A stretch of 64,000 nucleotides of DNA from Edaphobacter dinghuensis (GTDB lineage Bacteria > Acidobacteriota > Terriglobia > Terriglobales > Acidobacteriaceae): positions 372,001-436,000 of the forward strand of contig NZ_BMGT01000002.1 in the NCBI RefSeq assembly GCF_014640335.1, in the 5' to 3' direction. The position numbers and the translations under genes are program-made. How positions within the stretch are numbered: the stretch's first letter is position 1; each line of letters opens with the position of its first letter. Below are positions 16,198 to 23,701 of this stretch, one piece after another. The notes beneath the pieces were generated by a model. It was not told the origin of the DNA. It saw nothing but the letters and a program-made list of their open reading frames with translations, and did no database searches.

Positions 16198-17190
16198 TTA
16201 CTGTCTTTTCAGCAGCTGCGCCAACTTCTCCAGGCTCTGGCTCCAGCCTTCCTTCATTCCTCTCAGATACATTGGAGCTACTTCCGTCATGCTCCTAACG
16301 TGTACATCCAGAGTCAGCTCGGTTCCCCCATTCTTCTCTTCGAGGAACACTGAGTTCCAGGTTTCAAAGATCGCGTTGCCATCTTTATCGAGCGGCGTTG
16401 CCGTAAAGTGAAAACGGTAGGGCGCGTAAAACTCTACCACTCGGCCGGACATGGGATACACGGTTCCGTCCGGAGCTTTCATCTCGAGATAAATCTTTCC
16501 GCCGCCTCTGCCTTCAAACTCACAGCGTGGGACAGTAAAGCTCTTGGGTGCCCACCACTCGGCAAGCATCTCGGGCGTGGTCCAGGCAGCGAATACAAGA
16601 TCGCGCGGCGCTTCAAAAAAGCGGCGTAGATGCAGTTCTGTCGGCACATCATTTGCGTCGGGTATACGTCCCGGCTGCTCAGCCGCCAGGAACTCCGCGA
16701 ACTTATCGAATGCACTGTTCCAGCCGCCGGTGTGCCCGTCGCATGCGCTAGAACTCAGGAAAGGCCCTTGTGTGAATGTCATCACGGTCTTGTTGCCTTT
16801 TTCTTCCAGCCGCACCGTAACGGTGTTTTCCTCAAAGTCCATGTTGCTCAACCCAACGTCGCTCGGGACGTCCCACGCAAAGGAGAAGACCAGGAGTTCC
16901 GGCGGCTTTACTTCGCGGACTGTTCCATGCTGCTTCAACTGCACTAAAGCGCCGGTTGCCGGCACAAAGCCCTCCATGGTTCGCCGCCAAGGCGCACCGG
17001 GGGTCTTTGGCATGTCGAGCTCGATGGTGGTGAACCCTCGTGGTCCCATCCACTTCATCTGCATTGCAGGATCGGTCCATGCCTCCCACACCAACTCACG
17101 AGGCGCATCGAAGACGCGCGTGATCTTCAGCTCATAGTCCTTGAAGGGCTCCAATCCATTCTGTGCCTGCGTCATCGCTGCTGTACTCAT
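16198..17190 (-). CDS. Tandem AHSA1/SRPBCC-domain protein
   Basis: This 330-residue protein contains two AHSA1-type SRPBCC domains in one chain. The first starts ELKITRVFDAPRELVWEAWTDP (about residues 20-170) and the second HLRRFFEAPRDLVFAAWTTPEM (about 187-328). Each has the conserved W-W/M-GP or EWWAPKSF strand. Single-domain versions are the rule, so this looks like a fusion or duplication. The domains form a hydrophobic cavity; the ligand is unknown. The ATG overlaps the stop of the 42-aa gene. Confidence 0.9.
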   Translation of the reverse strand: MSTAAMTQAQNGLEPFKDYELKITRVFDAPRELVWEAWTDPAMQMKWMGPRGFTTIELDMPKTPGAPWRRTMEGFVPATGALVQLKQHGTVREVKPPELLVFSFAWDVPSDVGLSNMDFEENTVTVRLEEKGNKTVMTFTQGPFLSSSACDGHTGGWNSAFDKFAEFLAAEQPGRIPDANDVPTELHLRRFFEAPRDLVFAAWTTPEMLAEWWAPKSFTVPRCEFEGRGGGKIYLEMKAPDGTVYPMSGRVVEFYAPYRFHFTATPLDKDGNAIFETWNSVFLEEKNGGTELTLDVHVRSMTEVAPMYLRGMKEGWSQSLEKLAQLLKRQ

Positions 17191-17315
17191 GCTGTTGCTC
17201 CTTTCGTTGCAAGAACTTTTGTTAGTCGCTTGAACAGGTCGCGACCACCCTGAATCGATACGATGGTTCGTTCATCCTTTTGCAACTCCGGCAATACTTC
17301 GAGCAAGTTGTGCAT
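17187..17315 (-). CDS. 42-aa small protein between arsR and the AHSA1 gene
   Basis: A 42-codon frame (beginning MHNLLEVLPELQKDERTIV) is coupled at both ends: its ATG overlaps the TAA of arsR (TAATG) and its TGA overlaps the ATG of the AHSA1 gene (ATGA). A strong ribosome site AAGGAG lies 8 bases upstream. The product is mixed-charge, probably one helix plus a short strand, with Lys/Arg at the end. No family is recognised. The coupling and the ribosome site argue that it is translated. Confidence 0.65.
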   Translation of the reverse strand: MHNLLEVLPELQKDERTIVSIQGGRDLFKRLTKVLATKGATA

Positions 17316-17695
17316 TACGATTTCTCCTTTTTCGCTGTAGTCTTGCGCTTGTTCTCTTTCTCGCTTGCCTTATTCGCTTGCAGTCTCTGCAGATATGCGT
17401 CGAGGCGGTCGAAGCTCTCTTCCCAAAACCTTCTGTACTCATCGATCCAAGCGGCAGCGGTCTTCAACGCCGCTGGGTTTAGCCGAGCCGGCCTGGTTTG
17501 TGCGTCGCGGCCACGGTCGATGAGACCGGCTTTCTCCAGCACTTTGAGGTGCTTGGAGATCGCAGGCATCGACATTTCAAACGGCTTGGCCAGCTCTGTC
17601 ACCGAAGTCTCGCCGAGTGCAAGCCGAGCAAGGATTGCACGTCTTGTTGGATCGGCCAGTGCTGCGAATGTCGCGTCTAAATTTGATTCGTTCAT
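17315..17695 (-). CDS. ArsR family winged-helix repressor
   Basis: The 126-residue protein has the ArsR pattern: ATFAALADPTRRAILARLALGETSVTELAKPFEMSMPAISKHLKVLEKAGLI with the recognition helix at SMPAISKHLKVLEKAG, then a basic wing and a Lys-rich tail. It lacks the ELCVCDL-type metal cysteines, so it belongs to the metal-independent branch often found with AHSA1 genes. It is first in a six-gene operon and faces a nested dyad upstream, the probable autoregulatory site. Confidence 0.92.
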   Translation of the reverse strand: MNESNLDATFAALADPTRRAILARLALGETSVTELAKPFEMSMPAISKHLKVLEKAGLIDRGRDAQTRPARLNPAALKTAAAWIDEYRRFWEESFDRLDAYLQRLQANKASEKENKRKTTAKKEKS

Positions 17696-17717
17696 CTCTT
17701 TATTCCGTGAGCTAGAT

Positions 17718-17755
17718 TATTTCACCTTTCGGTTACATAACCAATAGGTGAAATA
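17718..17755. promoter_or_regulatory. Nested 38-bp dyad upstream of arsR, likely operator
   Basis: Outer arms TATTTCACCT and AGGTGAAATA (10 bp, exact) enclose inner arms GGTTA and TAACC around CA. Both dyads share one axis, at 17736.5. The site lies about 25-60 bases upstream of the arsR start. ArsR dimers bind such imperfect AT-rich inverted repeats. The two layers could hold two dimers or an extended one. Confidence 0.8.
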
Positions 17756-17892
17756 TAGGACCAATGTATTCGTTTGTCAACCCCCTTACGCAAATATTTT
17801 TTAGAGGCTATTCAACATAGGCACAAGGCTGCTGAACCTATGAATTAATCAGCGTCCAAAGGGGAAGGACCGGAAACAGAAGTTTTATGCGA

Positions 17893-19437
17893 TTACGATG
17901 GCGTCGTAAGCCGATTGGTCGAGATGGGATCGATCTTCCAGGCGTTAGCTGTTATTTGGGTTCCGCCGATAACACGAACTTTAATGTCAGGTATCATCGC
18001 CTGCGAATAGTAAAAGCGTTTGGTATACCCTGCGCGCTGACTCATAATTACTTCGATGACCGAGCCATCGACGTAGGCATGTAACTGCGGGACGTCCCCA
18101 AGCTCCAAAACAATTTCTTTATTGTCGACAAGAAAAGCGTGTTTTAGAGGATCATAAGTGACATGGAGCAGCTCACTCTTGTCGCTTGAATTTTGCATAA
18201 CAAAGTCGAACGCTTCCGCACCTCGGAGCGCGGTGCACAATACCTCTCCCGAGGCCTTCTGAAGCGTGAATTCGATCCCCTTGCCGTGATTCTCAGGCAG
18301 CACAGGCGATGCTGATCGCAGAGTAGCGAGGGCTGGAAGAATCTGCATTCTGAGAGTGCAGTCCTGATCAAGATGCAACACGCGCGGTAGACTCATCATC
18401 CCTGCCCATCCGGCAGCCTTGTATTCTGCCTCCGGTCTTCGCTCTGGGATCCATCCCCAGAGAATACGTTGGCCATTGGCGTCGAGCTGGGACTTCGGAG
18501 CATAGAAGGCGCCAAGATCGAGCAGCCCTGTCTTCGCCGAATGGAAGAGCATGGTTTCTGAATCGAGCTTTCCCGATTGCCAGAAGACCTTTCCCTCCGT
18601 GGAATAAATCAAGACATGACCTCCATCGAGGGCGAACAGCTCGGGGCACTCCCACATCTCGCCATCGTCGCATGGATTTGATGTATGCTTTCCAGTCCAT
18701 GTGCCCGTTGCCACCTGGTGCATGTACTCCCAGCGTTTCATATCTTTGGAACGATATAGCAATACACAACCGCCTACGTTAGCAACGCCGGAGCCCACTG
18801 TCATGTAGTACCAGTCGCCCTGCTTCCATGCTGAAGGATCGCGGAAGCCGGTAATCTTGATCCCTGGTGGAGGAAGAGGAACGATGGGCTCAGGCTCTTT
18901 GGTCCACTGGATTAGCCTCGGATCATCGGACCACGCCAGACATTGCGATTCCTGAATTCTGTTTTCACCATCACGAATCGTGGCCTTGTCGGGTGTGCTC
19001 TCAACCGTGCCTGTATAAACAACGTAGACACGATGACCTACAGCGATTGCAGAACCCGAAAAGCAACCATAGGCGTCTGGGCCATTCGACGTTGGGGTGA
19101 ATGCAATTGGCAGATGCGTCCAGTGAATCATGTCCGGACTCATCGAGTGATACCAACTCATGTCTCCCCACACCGCAGCGTGCGGATTATATTGGCAGAA
19201 CATGTGATAACGACCGTTGAAATAGATCGGCCCGTTAGGATCGTTCATCCAGTTGGCCGCAGGTAACAGATGGAACTGCGGGCGCATGGGATCTTTGGCT
19301 AGCTTTGCCTCCAAGCCACTATCGCCTTCTGTCACCTCTTGCGCATCGATTTTGCAAGGCAGAAACGACGCAGCAGTCATCAGTACCGCCGAAGACAGGA
19401 ACTCTCGCCTTGTACCTGAAACAGATATCTTCTTCAT
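17893..19437 (-). CDS. Glycoside hydrolase family 32 enzyme (fructan/sucrose hydrolase)
   Basis: The 514-residue protein has GH32 catalytic landmarks: the nucleophile Asp66 in WMNDPNG (63-69), the transition-state Asp200 in FRDP (198-201) and the acid/base Glu263 in WECP (262-265). An N-terminal five-bladed propeller is followed by a C-terminal beta-sandwich. The leader contains TRREFLSS, a Tat-like signal, so it is exported. It should release fructose from levan, inulin or sucrose. The start was moved 18 bases to MKKIS because the longer N-terminus adds nothing. It follows a receptor gene on the same strand. Confidence 0.93.
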   Translation of the reverse strand: MKKISVSGTRREFLSSAVLMTAASFLPCKIDAQEVTEGDSGLEAKLAKDPMRPQFHLLPAANWMNDPNGPIYFNGRYHMFCQYNPHAAVWGDMSWYHSMSPDMIHWTHLPIAFTPTSNGPDAYGCFSGSAIAVGHRVYVVYTGTVESTPDKATIRDGENRIQESQCLAWSDDPRLIQWTKEPEPIVPLPPPGIKITGFRDPSAWKQGDWYYMTVGSGVANVGGCVLLYRSKDMKRWEYMHQVATGTWTGKHTSNPCDDGEMWECPELFALDGGHVLIYSTEGKVFWQSGKLDSETMLFHSAKTGLLDLGAFYAPKSQLDANGQRILWGWIPERRPEAEYKAAGWAGMMSLPRVLHLDQDCTLRMQILPALATLRSASPVLPENHGKGIEFTLQKASGEVLCTALRGAEAFDFVMQNSSDKSELLHVTYDPLKHAFLVDNKEIVLELGDVPQLHAYVDGSVIEVIMSQRAGYTKRFYYSQAMIPDIKVRVIGGTQITANAWKIDPISTNRLTTPS

Positions 19438-19550
19438 CGGTCTCCGTTCATGCATTCAGCAATTCCTGGATTCACCTCAATGATTCTAACCAGAGGCTCT
19501 AACATTGCTGCGCGGCCTCCAGAGAGTATAGTCACTGCGCTATTGCGCGG

Positions 19551-22481
19551 CTAAAAACTGATCCGAGCTGCTAGCTGAATATTGCGCGGATCACCGACGG
19601 CAGTGGCGCGACCAAATGTAGCGTTTGGCGTTGCGGGATAAGGCTGTGATCCCCATGTGCCATTGGGAATCATGTCATTGCGATGATTTAATGCGTTGAA
19701 GGCTTCTGCCATCCCCTCTAGCTTCACCCCGTCCGTGAGAGCAAAGGTTCGGCTCAAGCGGGTATTGAGCCCAAAGAAATCGAACCCAACGCCGGCATTA
19801 CGACCAATCACCGCACCTCGTAACGCTTCAGTGCAAGGATTTAGACCGCCATTCTCTCCCAGGTTAAAGGCAGCCGTGCAAGGGCGTTGAGCGGTCGCTT
19901 GCTTCGTGTTTGCTCCCGTTGTGATGTTGAACGGAAGGCGTGAATAATATTGGAGAATGCCGCTGAGCTTCCATCCGTGGGTCAGGTGATCCGTGAAGCG
20001 GTGAGCCTCGGATGTGGGTGAGTTCACAACCGCATTAAAGACCACGCGATGTCGTTGGTCATCGTCGGAGCGGCCGCGATCCACACGAAGATCGAAGTTG
20101 TTGATAGGTGAGCTGAAGAAGAACTCGCCTACGTCATCAATGGCCTTCGACCATGTATACGAGAGGCGAACCGATCCCCAGGAGACGGGCCGTTGCAGGT
20201 AAGACACAGCCAGACCATCGTAATAAGAGTCAAATGCCGAACTGTATGGCTTGACATTGCCTCGCGTCGGATCGGGACGAGTGCCGTCCAAGTTGATATT
20301 GGTATTAATGGAGCTGATGAGATGCAATCCTCGAACGTGTTGGTAGCTCATCGCCAGTGTGCTTGTTTGCGAGAGCTGCTGTTCAACTTCCAGGCTGGCT
20401 TGTTGCGAATAAGGATTTTGAATGTCGCGCTGCATCGTAGAGTAGTTCGGCTTTGTCCCGGAGGAAGGCGGCGTAGTCGCTACATCAGGAAATACAGGTG
20501 CATTCGGATCTCCGAACGAAAATGAATAGCTAAAAAAGCGAGCGTTATTAGGGTCGGTGGTATTGTCAGCCGAAAGCAGTGCATTTGCCAATGGGCGCAA
20601 AGGTACACGGTCATAGAACAAGCCATAGCTTGCTCGAACTACCGTTCCACGATTCCGGAAAGGGGTCCACGCCAGACCGATACGAGGAGACACATTGTTC
20701 ATATCAGTATTGATGGTCTGAAGCCATTCAAGGTCATAACGCACCCCAGCATTGAGAGTCAATGAAGGAGTCGCCTTCCATTCGTCTTGAGCGTAAAAGC
20801 CAAGATTAGGATTGTTCTGTTGAACCGTATCGTTACCGAAGTTCTGGGCATATCCCTGTGAGTTGTATCTTCCTGAGTAGAGACTGTTGGCGCAGAAAGG
20901 TCCACTATAACCGGCAGGCGCCTCCGAGGCTTTGTCATAGATACAGGCAAAGCTATAGCTACCACGGAGCGATTGCGGATAGGTGATTGTGTCATCGTTG
21001 TAAAGAAAATCGACTCCTGTTTTGAACGTGTGCGCTCCGCGTTGCATCACTACGTTGTCTACGATCTCTCCCAAATAATTGAGCCGAGCTGTCGGTGAAG
21101 ATGTGGAACGACCAAAGACGGATACACCCGATACCGTGACCGCCGGACCAATCTGGTCGTTAGGAGGTGCAGTCAGATTGTCATAGCTAAACTGCATTCG
21201 CGTTTCATTGAAGGTGCGATTAGAGAGCGTAGCAATATTACTGGCAGCTACAGTGTGGTTAGTGTCGTAAACAGAAGTGCCATTGCTGGTTTCATTCAAA
21301 CCGCCTACACCGCGAGCATTTGTACTATTTAACTTGTAAAGGCTATAGCGCATGTTGAACTGATCTTTCTGACTGAAGCGATGGTCGCCGCGAAGAAAGA
21401 ACGTATCGGTGTGCAAGGTTGTGGGATAGAGAGTGGTTAATCCTGTGCTTACCGGCAGCGAAGGCGCACCATACCCTACAGCAAGCAGACGTGCATTTAT
21501 GGCTGCGGCATCGGTCGGCTTTACGGTAATGATTCCCTCTGTATTGAGGCGCTGCTCTTCAAAATTGCCGAATAGAAATGTTTTGTTCTTACGTAAAGGC
21601 CCTGACAGGCTTGCACCATATTGTCCCTGCGTCAAAGGAAGTTTATTTCCGGCGAGCGCATTATCAGCATTGAGCCTCTGATTCCGAAGAAATCCATAAG
21701 CTGTGCCGTGGAGCTGGTTGCTTCCGCTTTTCGTAACGAGATTGAAGTAGCCACCGAGAGCCCGCCCAAACTCCGCTTGTCCTCCAGAGGTTACAACCTG
21801 AAACTCTCTGACGACATCCATGCTGAAGACATTTCCAGCCACGCCTGCCGCGTCATCATTATCCGAAAGGCCATCTACAACAAACCCATTTGAAAAATTA
21901 CGCTGACTGTTAACGGAATAGCCCTGCCCTGCTACCTCCGAAGTCTCCGCCAATGTCTGCGTGCTGGCTGTGTTTGTCGGAGAGACACCTGGAAGCAGGA
22001 GTGCAAGATCAAGATAGTTTCGTCCTTCATAGGGAAGATTGTTCACCTCTGGTTGAAGTACGGTTTGAGCAATCTGACTTCGATTCTCTTCGATGACTGG
22101 AGGCTCTTCCGTAACCTGGATATTAGTGGAAGCGGTAGCTACTGAGAGTTGAAACGTAATATCGAAGGCGGACCCAACTGTGAGTTGGAGAGTCCGTGCA
22201 TTTTCCGCAAAACCACTCGCGACAACATCGATACGATATTCACCTACGGGCAGGTATGGAAGACGAAATCTTCCCTGCCCGTCGGTTTCAACGGTATATG
22301 CCTGGTTTGTTGCGGCTGCGACAGCTTTAACGCTTGCATGCGCCACAACGGAACCGCTTGGGTCCAGTACACGTCCCGTTACAGACGCATTCGTCAGCGT
22401 CTCCTGTGCACGAGTAATTTCGGAAGTGCCACAGAGCAGCACAAGGCTAAATACAGCAATCCAACATACAGATCGAAACAT
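19551..22481 (-). CDS. TonB-dependent receptor, Oar-like, with carboxypeptidase-regulatory domain
   Basis: The 976-residue protein has a signal peptide (cleavage near TRAQE), a CarboxypepD_reg-like domain at about 36-110 (VTGRVLDPSGSVVAHASV), a plug at about 130-260 and a long beta-barrel ending in aromatic AARISF, the outer-membrane insertion signal. This is the acidobacterial Oar-like group, thought to import oligosaccharides or similar large substrates using TonB energy. The GH32 gene is immediately downstream on the same strand, so a fructan-related ligand is possible. A GGAG site precedes the ATG. Confidence 0.92.
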   Translation of the reverse strand: MFRSVCWIAVFSLVLLCGTSEITRAQETLTNASVTGRVLDPSGSVVAHASVKAVAAATNQAYTVETDGQGRFRLPYLPVGEYRIDVVASGFAENARTLQLTVGSAFDITFQLSVATASTNIQVTEEPPVIEENRSQIAQTVLQPEVNNLPYEGRNYLDLALLLPGVSPTNTASTQTLAETSEVAGQGYSVNSQRNFSNGFVVDGLSDNDDAAGVAGNVFSMDVVREFQVVTSGGQAEFGRALGGYFNLVTKSGSNQLHGTAYGFLRNQRLNADNALAGNKLPLTQGQYGASLSGPLRKNKTFLFGNFEEQRLNTEGIITVKPTDAAAINARLLAVGYGAPSLPVSTGLTTLYPTTLHTDTFFLRGDHRFSQKDQFNMRYSLYKLNSTNARGVGGLNETSNGTSVYDTNHTVAASNIATLSNRTFNETRMQFSYDNLTAPPNDQIGPAVTVSGVSVFGRSTSSPTARLNYLGEIVDNVVMQRGAHTFKTGVDFLYNDDTITYPQSLRGSYSFACIYDKASEAPAGYSGPFCANSLYSGRYNSQGYAQNFGNDTVQQNNPNLGFYAQDEWKATPSLTLNAGVRYDLEWLQTINTDMNNVSPRIGLAWTPFRNRGTVVRASYGLFYDRVPLRPLANALLSADNTTDPNNARFFSYSFSFGDPNAPVFPDVATTPPSSGTKPNYSTMQRDIQNPYSQQASLEVEQQLSQTSTLAMSYQHVRGLHLISSINTNINLDGTRPDPTRGNVKPYSSAFDSYYDGLAVSYLQRPVSWGSVRLSYTWSKAIDDVGEFFFSSPINNFDLRVDRGRSDDDQRHRVVFNAVVNSPTSEAHRFTDHLTHGWKLSGILQYYSRLPFNITTGANTKQATAQRPCTAAFNLGENGGLNPCTEALRGAVIGRNAGVGFDFFGLNTRLSRTFALTDGVKLEGMAEAFNALNHRNDMIPNGTWGSQPYPATPNATFGRATAVGDPRNIQLAARISF

Positions 22482-22536
22482 GATTATCTCCAGAGTTATG
22501 GCGGTTGACTACACCGCGGCCAAAAGAACTGGTGTC

Positions 22537-22971
22537 TTAGGCTGTCAGTCTGGAGTACGGCGGTCCACGTTTTAGATTGTCTCGACTAATAAAGCGAGGA
22601 CATGTGATGGCCGTTGCTCTAAGCAAAACGGGCTTATCTTTGATGCGAATCTCTGCTGATTCGTATGGCGGAGCGTACAGCGGAGTGTTATGCGTCCATG
22701 ATGTAACGCGGGCAGAATAAGGACATTTTTCTGTAATCTCAGTTGCTTGCGGCGCCGAGGACGCATCTTTCGAGAGTCCTGCATGCATCAGCATGCGCAT
22801 GGCGCATCTATGTTTGCCATGCGTTCGGCAGCAGACAGGAAGCGTCGCATCGACAGCTTGCGAAGAGCTGAATATAGTCCCTGCAAATGGCAGAAGCAGG
22901 CTAGCGATCAGGAGCAATGCGCTCAGCTGACCATGCCATGTATTTCGCCTTTGACTGACAACTCCTCGCAA
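22537..22971 (-). CDS. Small exported Cys/His protein (paralogue 1)
   Basis: The 144-residue protein starts at TTG with a hydrophobic export helix (LLLIASLLLPFAG), then has LPVCCRTHGKHRCAM (C47, C48, H51, H54, C56) and EKCP (C83). It ends with an ISRDNLKRGPP segment. The Cys/His motif, the EKCP motif and the end segment recur in the neighbouring small gene. The arrangement suggests metal binding or disulfides in the periplasm. It lies 55 bases upstream of a TonB-type receptor gene on the same strand, so the two are probably cotranscribed. No named family is recognised. Confidence 0.7.
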   Translation of the reverse strand: MRGVVSQRRNTWHGQLSALLLIASLLLPFAGTIFSSSQAVDATLPVCCRTHGKHRCAMRMLMHAGLSKDASSAPQATEITEKCPYSARVTSWTHNTPLYAPPYESAEIRIKDKPVLLRATAITCPRFISRDNLKRGPPYSRLTA

Positions 22972-23194
22972 GTCTGTTCTCTTTCTGCGATCTATCCCGT
23001 TGGTGAAAACTCTTTGTTTAGCCTTAAACGAGTTTCGTTACGTTATACGTGCGCGTGCGAGCATCTTTGACCGATGCAAAGGACCAAAAACTCTTATCCG
23101 CAATGACACGAAGAAACACACGATACGAATGCCGACAATCGAGCTGCGTATTTCAGAAGATACGCAGGCTAGCTGACGAATAACGGCCGTTCGT

Positions 23195-23605
23195 TTAGGA
23201 GATAGCTAAAAGAAGGAAAGGAGGGCCGCGCTTTTGTCGCGAACGATTACGCGAGATACGGAGCTTGGACTCCGTCTGTGCCGCCATTGCCGGATGGGCC
23301 GTAAGCCCTGCAAAGATAGCCTGCGCTGTGGGTGCGACAAATATGTTGTTATGAACAGTGACGATGCTGATAGGGAAAAAAGGGCACTTCTCACCAGGAG
23401 CCTGAAACTGCGGATCATGAGCGGCATATTGAGTACGCTCTGCCATCCCCATGATGCAATGGTGCGCTCCATTTCGGCGGCAACACACAGGCAAATTCGC
23501 CTCGCTCCTGCCGGTCATGGCCAGGAGCGGTTGAACAAACGGCAGACCCAAAAGGGCCAGCAACGTGATGGCGAATAATTTCCTCAATGCTTCATATTGA
23601 AGCAC
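23195..23605 (-). CDS. Small exported Cys/His protein (paralogue 2)
   Basis: The 136-residue protein has a hydrophobic N-terminus (LFAITLLALLGLPFVQPLLA), then LPVCCRRNGAHHCIM (C41, C42, H48, H49, C50), EKCP (C74) and the terminal ISRNRSRQKRGPP. It is a diverged copy of the protein encoded 224 bases downstream. It follows the second receptor gene by 96 bases. The start appears to be GTG with no strong ribosome site. Function unknown; metal or redox handling linked to the receptors is a guess from the motif and position. Confidence 0.7.
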   Translation of the reverse strand: MLQYEALRKLFAITLLALLGLPFVQPLLAMTGRSEANLPVCCRRNGAHHCIMGMAERTQYAAHDPQFQAPGEKCPFFPISIVTVHNNIFVAPTAQAIFAGLTAHPAMAAQTESKLRISRNRSRQKRGPPFLLLAIS

Positions 23606-23701
23606 TCTCTGGAATATCTATGCAAATCAGGCAATCGCAATTGCCCTAAATACAACGCTACAAACACATGGACGCTCTTTTAATTTCGACGCTATTACGT
23701 G

